A DNA stretch of 64,000 nucleotides from assembly GCA_030674185.1 (NCBI GenBank), contig JAPXFY010000022.1:2406593-2470592 (forward strand). Direction: 5' to 3'. The stretch is from Monoplex corrugatus (lineage: Eukaryota > Mollusca > Gastropoda > Littorinimorpha > Ranellidae). The translations under genes were made by a program, and so were the position numbers. The notes under the pieces were generated by a model. The model was not told the origin of the DNA, did no database searches, and saw only the letters and a program-made list of their open reading frames with translations. Shown one piece after another: positions 1-11,790 of this stretch (its first letter is position 1; the number at the start of each line of letters is the position of its first letter).

Positions 1-6
1 GCATGC

Positions 7-7
<1 letters not shown>

Positions 8-55
<48 letters not shown>

Positions 56-116
56 TGATTAGTGTACAGTCACTGAATCTCTCTACCTGTACGCATGCAA
101 CACACACACACACACA

Positions 117-158
<42 letters not shown>

Positions 159-258
159 ACACACAAAACACACACAACACACAATCACACACATACTGAT
201 TAGTATACAGTCACTGAATTTCTCTCCACACACACACACAGACACACACACACACAGA

Positions 259-350
<92 letters not shown>

Positions 351-480
351 ATACAGTGTACACATGCACGAATGTAAGCATAAATGCTGCATGTACACTT
401 ACAAACACAAATGCATTATATCTCTCTCTCTCTCTTTCTTTCTCTCTCTCTTTCTTTCTTCCTCTCTCTCTCTCTCTTTC
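8..480. repeat. CA microsatellites and polypyrimidine tract
   Basis: Runs of (CA)n at about 8-52, 99-158 and 225-347 are separated by two copies of a short spacer containing 'catactgattag' and 'cagtcactgaat', so the spacer and microsatellite were duplicated together. A (CT)n tract with TTTC interruptions follows at 420-480. No gene is visible. The Arg/Glu- and Cys/Val-rich reading frames here are microsatellite translations. Confidence 0.9.
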
Positions 481-761
481 ACAGAGCAGTAGTGTTGTGA
501 CAAGCCAGAAACAGGAATAATACACACAATGTCGGCAATCTAATTCATTTCTGACAAGTTCAGTTTTATTCGAACCTTTACTGAAGTGTTTAAGTATTTT
601 TTCAACATGTTTCAATGGCATTGTTCCTACACTACTCATTCCAACCTTTCAACACACCATAACACACCTCAACATATCATAAACCCCTAAGCACACTGTT
701 TAACCCTTGAACACACCATCAAACAGGAACCAGAAAAAACATGAAAGAAGAATAAGAATGT
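481..761. other. Gene-free flank, left half of a split dispersed repeat
   Basis: No gene is seen. Around 640-725 there are degenerate 'aacacaccat' and 'aaacccctaa' units that resemble the degenerate array at 4138-4720. From 724 to 761 the sequence matches the left half of a dispersed repeat whose unbroken copies lie at 5956-6060, 52505-52585 and 52669-52771. Its right half resumes at 4074, so the retrotransposon at 762-4073 interrupts it. Confidence 0.6.
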
Positions 762-3700
762 GGTAGAAAGAAACTCTAGGGAGAGCTAGACAACAGAAGG
801 TCTTCAGAGAAGTAACCCCCTTTAGACAAGTGTTTCGGCCCTGAATTCCTTACACTCTCGGGGGGCCGGGCCACATCCAGGTCATGACTCCTGGATGCCC
901 TTCTGCTGTTGTCTATTTTTTTTTCCCACGCCGGGGAGCGAACCTGGGCGATTCTGTGCTTCAGAACTGCGGTACGCAGTTTTACCAATGTGCTAACGGG
1001 GCACACATCATCTGTAGGGAATTTAATCCTTATGAAGTTCACTTTTTTGGTTCCTCCTTGCCCAGATCCAGCTTGAGCTCCTTTCTGCTGCCTCTGCCAT
1101 CGCTTTAAGGGCTCTAGTCCTCTTCTTCCCAGAAATGGCGAGTTGTTTCATGAGATCATAAGCGGAGGTGCCCACAAACCCTCTTGCCCCGACCTCTATG
1201 GCGAAGATTTTGACCCGCAGACCTGCTTTCTTCAGGTGCTGGCAAGACCGGCGTATTTTTCGGTCTTGTAGATATGTGCTTCTTCCATTCTGCTTTCGTA
1301 TGGCACAGTGAGTTCTATCAGAATCACTTGTTTCGAGGAGTCAGAGTGGAGAGCGATGTCTGGTCTCATGCCTGTCTTGCTGATGACATCTGGGTAATTT
1401 CTCCACTCTGGGAGGTCTGCTGTACACTCCCAGTCGACTGCTCCATCCAGAAGACCCTTTGGCAATGTGCTGGTTGTCATAGCACTTTCGGGCCAGACCT
1501 GTTTCCCTCCTGCTTTGTAGAACGTTGTCATAGCAATTGGTGCGTTTGGGGTCATGGTTTTTTCGCTAACCACATCTGTGATCACTTTCAGAACTTGGTT
1601 GTGCCTCCATGTATACCTTCCTTGGGCTAGCGCTACTTTGCAAGAGCTTAGGACATGTTCCACTGTTTGTTTCTTCTGACAGAGCGGACATGCTGGGTCG
1701 TCTGCTTTCCCCCATTTCACTAAGTTTGCATTCGAGGGAGCAGGTCATATACAGATCTGAGGAGGAAGCTTATCCTTAGAGGAGCCATGTGCCACATATC
1801 GTTCCAGCTGAGACTTCTTTGGAGTGCACTGTCCCATGTTGTCCATTGCCCCTGTTGACCTTGCTGGACTGCCTTCTGCACTCTTTTGACATCTTCTTCT
1901 TCCTTCAACTCCTGTATGATCATGTCTCTTTTTTCCTTCCCTTTGGCTTTGGACCACCACTGCATTTTTGTTGCTCCCAGTCCCTGTCTGTTGGTTTGCG
2001 TGTGTCCAATTATTTCTTTTATGCTGAGGTTTCTCTTGGCATTGTTTACAGCCTCTTGGACTTTCCACTTTCTGCCAGTTCTCAGCTTTGGATGAACTGA
2101 TCTCACGATATTGTCTTCCGATTCCTCCAGCATGCTCAACAGTCTTGCTTTTCCAACTTTGTATTCCTCCACTATGGATTTGAGAGGTAGCTTCAGCATT
2201 GCTTGACGACAGTAGAATGCAACATCAGTGAGACCAGGTGGGACACCGAGCCATTTTCTTGTGTATTTGTTGATTTTGGCTTCCATTGATTCGACTGTGC
2301 TGGTGCAAATGTCATAGATTAGCAGTGGCCACAGCAGCTTTGGTATCAGCATGAACTGTAGACACCAGACTTTGTATTTGCCTGGCAGTCCGCAGTTATC
2401 TATTTTCTTCAGGCCTTCTTCTGCTGTTTGCTTGGTTTCACATCCCCTTTGTGTGTCTTTCAGGGAGTCATCATACCATCTTCCGAGACTTTTTACTGGC
2501 TCTTCTGTGACAGTGGGGATGGCTTGGTTGGCTACCATGAATTTGACTGAATCTGCCACTTTTCCTTTTCGCAGTGAGAGACTTCGGGATTTCTTAGGTT
2601 TGAACCTCATTCTTGAAGAGGCCACCAGCTCATCCAGCTGCTTTAAGATTTGGTGTGTCTCTTCCTCATCCGTGGACAAGACTGTTGTGTCATCCATGAA
2701 AGCTTTCAGAGGAGGCCTCTGGTATCCATCTCCCAGATTCACTGGACCTGAACTCTTCATTGCAGCTTTCAAGATGACTTCCATTGCCAACACGAACAGT
2801 ATGGGAGAGATTGCACAGCCCATTGCAATGCCCACCTCTAGGTCTATCCAGTCCGTGGTGTATTCTTTGGTAGAGAACCACATTGAGAACCCTTGGAAAT
2901 ACTTCCTCAGCATTGTTCGGATGTTTTCTGGGATGTGATACATTTCAAGAGCCAGCTGGATCATATCGTGTGGAACTGATCCATATGCATTCGCCAGATC
3001 AAGCCAAACTACGTCAATGTCTCTCTTGTCTGTTCTTGCTTTTTGGATGGCATCCCAAATCAACGTGGCATGTTCCAAGCATCCAGGCATTCCTGGTATA
3101 CCTCCCTTTTGGACTGACATATCCAGATACTTGTTTTCAGTCAGGTATTTTGTCAATCTTGCTGCCATAACAGAGAAGAAGATTTTCCCCTCGACGTTCA
3201 GAAGTGATATTGGCCTGAACTGATTGATGCTGCTGGAGTTCTGCTCCTTCGGAATGTACACTCCTTCAGCTCTCATCCATTGGTCGCTGATCTTCTGGTT
3301 CCTCCATGCTGATCGAATCATCTTGTGGAGCCACTCGAGCACTTTTGGGCATTTCTTGTAGAGCAGGTATGGTATTCCGTTTGGTCCAGGTGCTGACTTG
3401 GCTCTGGCTTTCTTTACTACGTTCTTCACTTCATCCAGTGTTGGTGGTTTGTTATTGAATTTTCCTTCTGGCGCTGCAGGCCAAACCAGATTCTGGATTT
3501 CAAGTGGTGCCTCGCGCTGAGAATCGGAATATGTTTCCCTGAGATGCTGCTCTAGGGTTTCCTTGCCCACTGTGAGAGTCCCTGATTTGGGTTGTTCAAA
3601 CAGCTTTCTTGCAAAGTCAAAGGGATCTTTGAAGAAACGATCTTGAGTCTTCTTCTTTTTGCTCTTTCTTCGCCTTGCTGATTCCACTTTGCTGAGAGCA

Positions 3701-4073
3701 TTGTGTTTGGCCTTCAGATCTTTCCAGAGTTCCAGGAGCCCTTGCTTCTCGAATTCTGAGGCAGTTTTCATTCGCTTTTTAAGCTTCCTTTTCTCCCTCC
3801 GGATGCTCTCCATCTGTTGCTGTCTTCTGGATTTCTGGGGAGGCGTTTTTGTCTTTGGCTGCTTCACTCCATAAGTGTCCCTGCAGATAGAGTATATGAT
3901 GTCTCCGTATGTGTCAAGTTTGTGTTCCAGCGTACTGTTCCCTATTAGCGCATTCAGCTTAAGGATAAGTTCCTCATCTAATTTCTCCCATTGTTCTTTT
4001 GCACCGGCAGGCGCAAATTGAGTTTTCCACGTTTGGCGTTAAGAGCTTGTGCAAACTCCGCATCAGAACCGTC
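762..4073 (-). pseudogene. R2-superclade retrotransposon, copy 1 (5'-truncated, frameshifted)
   Basis: On the minus strand this encodes the same protein as the copy at 15003-18740: a basic N-terminal region, reverse transcriptase (SAPGPNG, RPISLLN, WLDLANAYGSVPH, GCAISPILF and the catalytic box FMDD), a CPLC-x7-H-x4-C knuckle and a restriction-like endonuclease (RPD then LIELTVP). The long central frame is 1720-3867 and the endonuclease part is 1232-1720. Compared with the + strand copies it has one-base deletions near 4013, 1735 and 1237, so it cannot make the full protein. The 5' end stops at about 4073, which removes the N-terminal zinc finger. The 3' UTR, with a tRNA-like segment at 925-1002, ends at 762 in the same 'tttctttctacc' as the other copies. 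It is more diverged from the other two copies than they are from each other. The family identification is strong; the exact clade (R2, Hero, NeSL or other) is not decided. Confidence 0.9.
925..1002 (-). other. tRNA-like module in the copy 1 3' UTR
   Basis: Reads on the minus strand with an A-box-like 'tagcacattggtaaa' and a B-box-like 'ggttcgctccc' at tRNA-like spacing. The same module is at 14757-14834 and 18500-18577. Acceptor pairing is poor, so this is tRNA-derived rather than a functional tRNA gene. Confidence 0.6.
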
Positions 4074-4137
4074 ATATTTAATACAAGACAAGACAGGCAC
4101 AAATTTTCGGCCAACTGGCTTTGTCAAGCGTAAGATT

Positions 4138-4730
4138 ACAAACACACACACAAACCCCTCAACAAATCATAAAATCACTCAACAAATCATAAAACCGCTA
4201 AACATACTATTAAACCCTTTAACACACTATCAAATCCACTACACAAAAAACTCAATACACCAACAACAACAACAACAACAAATTAAAAAAATCATAAAAC
4301 TATTCAACACACTATCAAATCCTCAACACACAACTCCCCCTCAACACACTACAAAACCCCTCAACACAACATAAAACCCCTCAACAAATAATGAAACCTC
4401 TCAACACACCACAAAACCCCTAAACAACCCTCAATATAATTATCAAACCCCTCAACACACAATAAAACCCTCAAAAAATCATAAACCCCCTCAATGCATC
4501 ATAAAAACCTCAATACATCATAAAGCCCCTCAAGACACCATCAAAGCCTTTAACACAAAATCAGACCCTTCACCACACCATACGAAAACCTATCATAAAA
4601 CTCATCAACAAATCATAAAAGAAACATCAACGCACCATAAAATCTTCAAAATAACATAACCCCCCTAAACAAACCACAAAACCCTTCAACAAATCCTAAC
4701 CCCCCCCCCCCCCCCCCCTTCAATATACCA
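4138..4730. repeat. Degenerate ~18-bp CA/AT-rich tandem repeat plus poly-C
   Basis: A loose array of units such as 'taaaacccctcaacacacc' with many substitutions and indels, ending in a run of about 18 C near 4700-4718. Similar units occur at 640-720, on the other side of retrotransposon copy 1. No gene is seen. Confidence 0.75.
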
Positions 4731-4929
4731 TAAAACTCCAATTCATTTCGTTGAGGTCCCTCAGCCCGAAAGCTTCCTAAAGGTAGCCATGTAAAGCTTG
4801 CTGCAAGGCCACCCACCACAGACGGTTCTGACATAAACTTAACCCTTTCTCATCCTAGTGGAAACGTCTACAGGTACAGATTTCCACACAAGACACCTAA
4901 CTGTCAGGTCCTGTGGACTGATGACTCAC

Positions 4930-5060
4930 GTGGAATGGTGGAAGACTGTGAAGATTCCTGCTTGTTGAGGTTGTTGTGGAAAAAGTCCTGCAGGTCGTGT
5001 TGGACGGCGCGTTTGAAGGCCTCACGCGCCACTTGTTCTGACAGGCCATGGGGACAGGTA
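4930..5060 (-). CDS. Possible internal coding exon of an unrecognised gene
   Basis: On the minus strand an acceptor 'tgtgttacag' precedes 131 bp that end at a consensus donor GTGAGT (4924-4929). One frame is open throughout and reads CPHGLSEQVAREAFKRAV followed by QHDLQDFFHNNLNKQESS. It has GC-rich third positions and an amphipathic, coding-like composition unlike the repeats on either side. I do not recognise the family. No neighbouring exon is identifiable because both flanks are repetitive. It could belong to the same minus-strand gene as the exon at 53622-53878, with very large repeat-filled introns, or to a gene lying mostly beyond the left edge. A decayed pseudogene fragment is also possible. 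Confidence 0.45.
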
Positions 5061-5079
5061 CTGTAACACAGACAATGAC

Positions 5080-5830
5080 ATGAGTCACACTAACAACACA
5101 GAAATGTGCCACACTGACACTGACAACAATGACGTCACACTGACACTGACATGTGTCACACTGATACTGACACTGACAACACTGACATGTGTCACACTGA
5201 TACTGACACTGACAACACTGACATGTGTCACACTGACACTGACAACACTGACATGTGTCACACTGACACTGACAACACTGACATGTGTCACACTGACACT
5301 GACAACACTGACATGTGTCAAACTGATACTGACACTGACAACACTGACATGTGTCACACTGACACTGACAATGCTGACATGTGTCACACTGACACTGACA
5401 ACACTGACATGTGTCACACTGACACTGACAACACTGAAATGTGTCACACTGACTGACAACAATGACATGTGTCACACTAACACTGACAACACTGAAGTGA
5501 AATGTGTCACACTGACACCACTGACATGTCATACTGACACTGACAACACTGACATGTGTCACACTGACAACACTGAAATGTGTCACACTGACAACACTGA
5601 AATGTGTCGCACTGACACTAACAACACTGAAATGTGTCACACTGACACTAACAACACTGAAATGTGTCGCACTGACACTAACAACACTGAAATGTGTCAC
5701 ACTGACACTGACAACACTGAAATATGTCACACTGACAGCACTGAAATGTGTCACACTGACACTGAAATACACAAACTAACACAAACACTGAAACATGTCA
5801 AACTGACAATTACAACACTGAAATACACAA
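5080..5830. repeat. Minisatellite of 24-33-bp units (CACTGACA-rich)
   Basis: Tandem units built from 'cactgacactgacaacac' and 'tgaaatgtgtcacac', with lengths varying because the inner 'actgac' hexamer is itself repeated. It starts just upstream of the acceptor of the exon-like segment at 4930-5060. Both strands stay open for long stretches, giving Thr/Leu-rich or Ser/Val-rich frames. I treat these as artefacts. Confidence 0.9.
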
Positions 5831-5955
5831 ACTCCAAGACACTTTTTTACTCAAGGATAGTAGTGTAAGGTCTCACTGGACCTGTCTTTCAGCCAGTCTT
5901 TGCTAATCTACATATACCCTTTTTTATCACATAAACATATCATACACACACACCC

Positions 5956-6060
5956 CAAACAGGAACCAGAAAGACATGAAAAAAGAAATCAGAACGCGTA
6001 CTTAATACAACAAGACAAGACAGACGCAAATTTTCAAGCTTGAATGTAAGATCACAAACA
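5956..6060 (+). repeat. Dispersed repeat, unoccupied version of the copy 1 target
   Basis: Begins 'caaacaggaaccagaaa', continues through 'gacaagacagacgcaaat' and ends near 'aagatcacaaac'. It matches, in one piece, the two flanks of the retrotransposon at 762-4073. Other copies are at 52505-52585 (+) and 52669-52771 (-). Confidence 0.7.
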
Positions 6061-6794
6061 AACACCAAATACAAAATTAGGAGAAAAAGACTGAAACTTC
6101 ACTGCTGCTTCGTGCAGTGGGAGAACAGGACTAATTGAAATCGCAATATGTTTGTGAATAATGGTAAGAAGCAAGGAGAGGGGAAGCAAATATGATGTCA
6201 AAGAGGAAGTGAGGTGAATTCTGCAATTTGAAAAGTGGTCATGCCATATCAGTATTGTTTTGTCCTGAAGAGGGTCCAGGGCTATAACTATGAGGTAAGA
6301 CAGATGTCAATGGATCGTGCCTAGTGCAACAAATCCAGTCTGACATTGGAATAGGAAGAAAAACATCCTAAACCAACACAGCCAAGGGGCTGAAGGGAAA
6401 ACTGGAGTGCCTGGAGTAAAAACCCTTAGTCAGACGCGGCTGGGCCTGTCTTGTGAAACAAGAATTAGAACAAATGAAAACAAAAACAAAAACAAAACAA
6501 AAAGGGAGGGGGGGGGGGGCATATGTACAGCCGCATAGCCAAGACCTCACTGAGATGGGAAGTTGGTGATGATATGGTCCATTTCAGGAATGTCAGCAGG
6601 ATATAAGATAAGGAAAGTGGGAACGAAAGTATCATAAATAAAATATGCATGGACTCAGGAGCACATTAAAAGATTCTATCATCTATGCATAAATTTGTCG
6701 AAGCAGTATAAACAAAACATGTGCGTGAAGTACAAAAAACAAAAAACTACAACAACAGAACGGAAACATTCCTCAACCTTATGACTATAACACT
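6061..6794. other. No gene recognised
   Basis: About 730 bp of mixed sequence with an A/G-rich stretch at 6475-6520 ending in a poly-G run. Short minus-strand frames show no coding character or recognisable domain. Confidence 0.6.
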
Positions 6795-6965
6795 GCAGCT
6801 CCAAGGTCTACATGTGTTCAGACCTGCTAGCGCCTAAACCCACTTCATGTGTGTATACGCATGCTGAATATCACATATGCATGTTAAAGATCCTGTAAAC
6901 ATGGTCAGTGTCGAGTAGCTTATGGAAACATGAAAATACCCAGCATGCAACCCAACCCACAATGC
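6795..6965 (+). repeat. Dispersed repeat family B (fragment)
   Basis: Contains 'gtgttcagacctgctagc', 'gtgtatacgcatgc' and 'cccagcatgcaacc'. Related, diverged copies occur at about 54185-54280 (+) and 24005-24165 (-). The element class is not determined. Confidence 0.55.
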
Positions 6966-6967
6966 AG

Positions 6968-7070
6968 ATGGTACAACAATGTAGTGTATGGTACAACAAT
7001 GTAGTGTATGGTACAACAATGTAGTGTATGGTACAACAATGTAGTGTATGGTACAACAATGTAGTGTAGA
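6968..7070. repeat. 19-bp minisatellite
   Basis: About 5.5 exact copies of 'gtacaacaatgtagtgtat' next to the family B fragment. They are nearly identical, so recently amplified or homogenised. Confidence 0.95.
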
Positions 7071-7239
7071 GTGGTCAGCTCACCCAGCAACCTGTGTTCT
7101 CCATGATCCACTAAAAGTCTCACTATATGAATCATCAGCATGGAAAACTGCGCTCTACGAAAAAAGATTTACAGTTTCTGTCTCAGTATGGAATACCGAG
7201 TGATACAAGAAAGATTTATAGTTTCTGTTTCAGTATGCA

Positions 7240-7505
7240 AAACAGCACAATTATTCCATCATTCTGGCGGTGTCAGTTATTCCATCATTCTGGCGGTGTC
7301 AGTTATTCCATCATTCTGGCTGTGTCAGTTATTCCATCATTCTGTGGTGTCAGTTTAGTCAATCAGATCTCGCACCTTCCCTAGTTCAAGACCTTGCCCC
7401 ACGCATAGGGTTTTGCGCAGGCTTAAGACAACTACCACATAACTGCTGGCAGATGCTCCATATGGAATTGTCAGAGAGCAATGAATCCCTTTTAAGCAAA
7501 CTCCT
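7240..7505 (+). mobile_element. SINE body, headless, with a small internal 26-bp expansion
   Basis: Matches the body of the tRNA-derived SINE family seen at 61415-61720: 'caagaccttgccccacgc', 'gcatagggttttgcgca', 'ctgctggcagatgctcc' and the end 'caatgaatccctttt'. The 26-bp stretch containing 'ccatcattctggcggtgtc' is repeated about four times at 7250-7352; it is single in the family. The tRNA-like head is missing. Confidence 0.7.
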
Positions 7506-7690
7506 CAGTGCACAGTGCTAGTGGTTTACAACAGTGGGCAAAATCCATATGATCCACTCGCCTCAAGAACTATCACTTTATTTCTTCCTCCTCACTGCAA
7601 ACGCACAGTTTCACACAGGAAAAACAAACCAACTTGTTACTGCAGAAAACTCATGTAACCCAACAACTCTGCACCACAAACATAGACAAA
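7506..7690. other. No gene recognised
   Basis: Short unique spacer between the SINE fragment and the 25-bp array. Confidence 0.6.
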
Positions 7691-8345
7691 CTGTAGTATC
7701 ATAAAGTCTGGACCGCTGTAATACCATAAAGCCTGGACCACTGTAATATCATAAAGTATGGACCGCTGTAATACCATAAAGCCTGGACCACTGTAATATC
7801 ATAAAGTCTGGACCGCTGTAATACCATAAAGCCTGGACCGCTGTAATACCATAAAGTCTGGACCACTGTAATACCATACAGTCTGGACCACTGTCATATC
7901 ATAAAGTCTGGACCACTGTAATATCATAAAGTCTGGACCACTGTAATATCATAAAGCTTGGACCACTGTAATATCATAAAGTCTGGACCACTGTAATATC
8001 ATAAAGTCTGGACCACTGTAATATCATAAAGTCTGGACCACTGTCATACCATAAAGTCTGGACCACTGTCATACCATAAAGCCTGGACCACTGAAATATC
8101 ATAAAGTCTGGACCACTGTCATACCATAAAGCCTGGACCACTGTAATATCATAAAGTCTGGACCACTGTCATACCATAAAGTCTGGACCACTGTCATACC
8201 ATAAAGTCTGGACCACTGTCATACCATAAAGCCTGGACCACTGTAATATCATAAAGTCTGGACCACTGTCATACCATAAAGTCTGGACCACTGTCATACC
8301 ATAAAGCCTGGACCACTGTAATATCATAAAGTCTGGACTAAACAT
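7691..8345. repeat. 25-bp minisatellite
   Basis: About 26 units around 'ataaagtctggaccactg'. Two variant positions (tAAtatc/tCatacc and agTct/agCct) alternate in blocks, which suggests amplification of two-unit segments. The last unit runs into 'aaacatacagacaaactgtg', a longer unit that recurs at 8790-8870. Confidence 0.95.
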
Positions 8346-8379
8346 ACAGACAAACTGTGTTATACCATGAAGCCTGGAC

Positions 8380-8443
8380 TAAATTTTCCATTGCTTTTAT
8401 TTTTGCTTTTATTGCTTTTATTCTTTCTCCCCATTTATAGCCA

Positions 8444-8530
<87 letters not shown>

Positions 8531-8542
8531 GTGCGTGCGTGC

Positions 8543-8577
<35 letters not shown>

Positions 8578-8658
8578 TGTCTGCTTCAGCGCTTAGATTT
8601 GATTTTATCAAGATTTTGCGCTATATAAATATTGTAATTATTATTATTATTATTACTA
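8380..8658 (+). mobile_element. LINE 3' tail with internal TG/TGCG microsatellite
   Basis: Starts 'aaattttccattgctttt', then 'ctttctccccatttatagcc', a (TG)n(TGCG)n microsatellite at 8443-8580, 'gtctgcttcagcgcttaga', and the tail 'gcgctatataaatattg' followed by (ATT)n. The same order occurs at 25712-26398 (-), where it is joined to reverse-transcriptase C-terminal coding sequence, and at 55246-55505 (+). The 'gcgctatataaat' plus trinucleotide tail is typical of CR1/L2-type LINE 3' ends. This is a 5'-truncated copy with no coding part. Confidence 0.75.
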
Positions 8659-8930
8659 TAGTAGTAGTAGGCCTCCTTCGGTCATGACTGACCATGGACA
8701 AAGTACATCCGTTCTAATGTCTAGATGGGCTGTCTGCTTGGTCCAAGCAGCGTCGCCTGTGACTGTACAGACCAATGCGAGAGAGGCAGACTAAACATAC
8801 AGACAAACTGTGTTATACCATGAAGCCTGGACTATACATGCAGACAAACTGTGTTATACCATGAAGCCTGCAATTCCTTTCCTCAATGTGTTTCCTGTGT
8901 GGCAGATAGCGCACACTCACAAAACTCCCA
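8659..8930. other. Dispersed-repeat-like spacer and a short duplication
   Basis: 8665-8785 contains 'ggcctccttcggtcatgac' and 'gaccaatgcgagagaggc', which look like a dispersed repeat but have no second copy in the window. 8790-8870 holds two copies of a unit with 'acagacaaactgtgttatac', also present at 8343-8370. No gene. Confidence 0.5.
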
Positions 8931-8984
8931 GCATTCTTAACATCTCCATGCGCTTCACTAACTCCGCACTTTTTAACCCCCCTT

Positions 8985-9515
8985 AGTGTCTCAGGAAGTA
9001 AGGGTTAACACTCATTCCCTCACCCTATCTACCAGCTTTCCGACTGTCAATAACCCTTCCATTCCTGTAACGTTGATTAATCCCTCACTCCCTTACCCTA
9101 TCTACCAGCTTTCCGACTGTCAATAACCCTTCCATTCCTGTAACGTCAATCAATCCCTCCACTCCCTTACCCTGTCTACCAGCTTTCCGACTGTCAATAA
9201 CCCTTCCATTCCTGTAACGTCAATTAATACCTCCACTCCCTTACCCTATCTACCAGCTTTCCGACTGTCAATAACCCTTCCATTCCTGTAACGTCAATTA
9301 ATACCTCCACTCCCTTACCCTGTCTACCAGCTTTCCGACTGTCAATAACCCTTCCATTCCTGTAACGTTAATTAATCCCTCCACTCCCTTACCCTATCTA
9401 CCAGCTTTCTGACTGTTAAATTAACCCTTCCTCCTGTAACGTTATTAATCCTCCCAGCTCCCTTACCCTATCTACCAGCTTTCTGACAGTTAAATTAACC
9501 CTTTCGCTCCCTCAC
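8985..9515. repeat. 73-74-bp minisatellite derived from the TTAACCC foldback family
   Basis: About seven units carrying 'ctatctaccagctttccgac' and 'ataacccttccattcctg'. The pattern 'aaccctt...ctccc...cacc...ctacCAGcttcc' matches the arm of the foldback elements at 44738-45027 and 45831-46012, so the array looks like an amplified arm. A poly-T run follows at about 9521-9531. Confidence 0.8.
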
Positions 9516-9639
9516 CCACGTTTTTTTTTTTAAAGCTAGACTGAAACCCAGGCATCAAGACAGAAAGGCAGGAGTGGCATTTTTATGGCCACCGGCCACC
9601 TACCCACCAACTGTTCATGAACTACCTCCAGTCTGCCAG

Positions 9640-11535
9640 TGGGTGTGGGGTGCTAACATTCTGGGTACTTGTGGGTGTAGGTGTTAACATTCTGGGTACA
9701 TGTGGGTGTGGGGTGTTAACATCCTGGGTACATGTGGTGTGGGGTGTTTAACATTCTGGGTACATGTGGGTGTGGGGTGTTAACATCCTGGGTGCGTGTT
9801 GCTGTGAAATGTGAAAACATTCTGGGTACACGTGGGTGTGTTACAACATTTTGGGTACATGTGGGTGTGGGTGTTAACATTCTGGGTGCTTGTGGGTGTG
9901 GGGTGTTAACATTCTGGGTATGTGGGTGTGGGAGTGTTAACATTTCCTGGGTACATGTGGGTGTGGGGTGTTAACATTCTGGGTCATGTCGGGTGTGGGG
10001 TGTTAACATTCTGGGTGCTTGTGGGTGTGGGGTGTTAACATTCTGGGTACATGTGGAGTGTGGGGTGTTAACATCTGGGTACTTGTGGTGTGGGGTGATA
10101 ACATTCTGGTACATGTGGGTGTGAGTGTTAACATTCTGGGTACATGTGGGTGTGGGGTGTAAAAATCTGGGTACATGTGAGTGTGGGGTGTTAACATTCT
10201 GGGTACATGTGGGTGTGGGTGTTAACATTCTGGGTACATGTGGGTGTGGGTGTTAACATTCTGGGTACATGTGGGTGTGGGTGTTAACATTCTGGGTACA
10301 TGTGGTGTGGGGTGTTAACATCCTGGGTGCATGTGGGTGTGGGGTGTTAACATTCTGGGTACATGTGGGTGTGGGGTGTTAACATTCTGGGTACTTGTGG
10401 GTGTGGGTGTTAACATCCTGGGTGCATGTGGGTGTGGGTGTTAACATTCTGTGTACATGTGGGTGTGGGGTGTTAACATTCTGGTACTTGTGGGTGTGGG
10501 TGTTAACATCTGTGCATGTGGGTGTGGGTGTTAACATTCTAGGTACATGTGGGTGTGGGGTGTAACATTCTGGGTACTTGTGGGTGTGGGTGTTAACATC
10601 TGGGTTGCATGTGGGTGTGGGTGTTAACATTCTGGGTACATGTGGGTGTGGGGTGTTAACATCCTGGGTGCGTGTTGGGTGTGAAGGGTGTAACATTCTG
10701 GGTACACGTGGGGTGTTAACATTCTGGCTGCTTGTGGTGTGCGGTGTTAACATCTGGGTGCGTGTTGCTGTGAAATGTGAAGAACATTCTGGGTACATGC
10801 GTGGGGTGTTACATTCTGGTACATTGTGGGTGTGGGGTGTTAACATCCTGGGTGCGTGTTGCTGTGAAATGTGAAGACATTCTGGGTACACGTGGGGTGT
10901 TAACATTCTGGCTGCTTGTGGGTGGAGTGAAGAATATCTGGGTACATGTGGGTGTGGGTGTTAACATTCCTGGGTACTTGTGGGTGTGGTGTTTACATTC
11001 TGGTACATTGTGGGTGTGGGGTGTTAACATTCTGGGTACATGTGGTGTGGTGAAGAAATTCTGGGTACATGTGGGTGTGGGTGTTAACATCTGGGTACTT
11101 GTGGGTGTGGGTGTTTACATTCTGAGTACATGTGGGTGTGGGGTGTTAACATTCTGGTACATGTGGGTGTGGGGTGTTAACATTCTGGGTATTGTGGGTG
11201 TGGGGTGTTAACATTCCTGGGTACTTGTTGGGTATGTGGTGGGTGTTAACATCCTGGGTACTTGTGGGTGTGGGTGTTTAACATTCTGGAGTAACATTGT
11301 GGGTGTTGGGTGTTAACATTCCTGGGTACATGTGGGTGTGGGGTGTTAACATTCTGGGTACTGTGGGTGTGGGGTGTTAACATTCTGGGTACATGTGGGT
11401 GTGGGGTGTTAACATCTGGTACTTGTGGTGTGGGTGTTTACATTCTGGTACATTGGGTGTGGGGTGTTAACATTCTGGGTACATGTGGGTGTGGGGTGAT
11501 AACATTCTGAGTAATGTCCGTTGGTGTTACATCCT
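9640..11535. repeat. 32-bp minisatellite
   Basis: About 60 units containing 'ggtgttaacattctgggtac' and 'atgtgggtgtgg'. From about 10060 onward many units lack single bases in GGG or CT runs, while the first part is cleaner. GTTAAC is preserved in most units. Frames rich in CGCGV or TPHPH on either strand are not genes. Confidence 0.95.
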
Positions 11536-11790
11536 AGCTACTTTGTGGTGTGCCGCTTGTTACATCATTCTGCGCGTACATTTTGGTTGCTGGGATTACA
11601 TTCTGTATTGTCTGTGCTCTCAATCATCATGAATCCAGTCTTCGTTCCATCTCTTACATACCATGACTACTCTTTGTCCCTTCGTTACATCATACTGCGC
11701 TGTGTACCAACTAGAACCTAAGACATGGATATTACTGCCAGTCAATCACAGACAACCAGTCCTGTGCACCCTACCATACATGACAGACTC
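11536..11790. other. No gene recognised
   Basis: Spacer of about 250 bp between two arrays. Its left half still shows eroded traces of the 32-bp unit. Confidence 0.6.

Noticed and set aside
211..639. Reading frame through the CA and CT microsatellites near the left end
   Set aside because: Low-complexity translation with no coding character.
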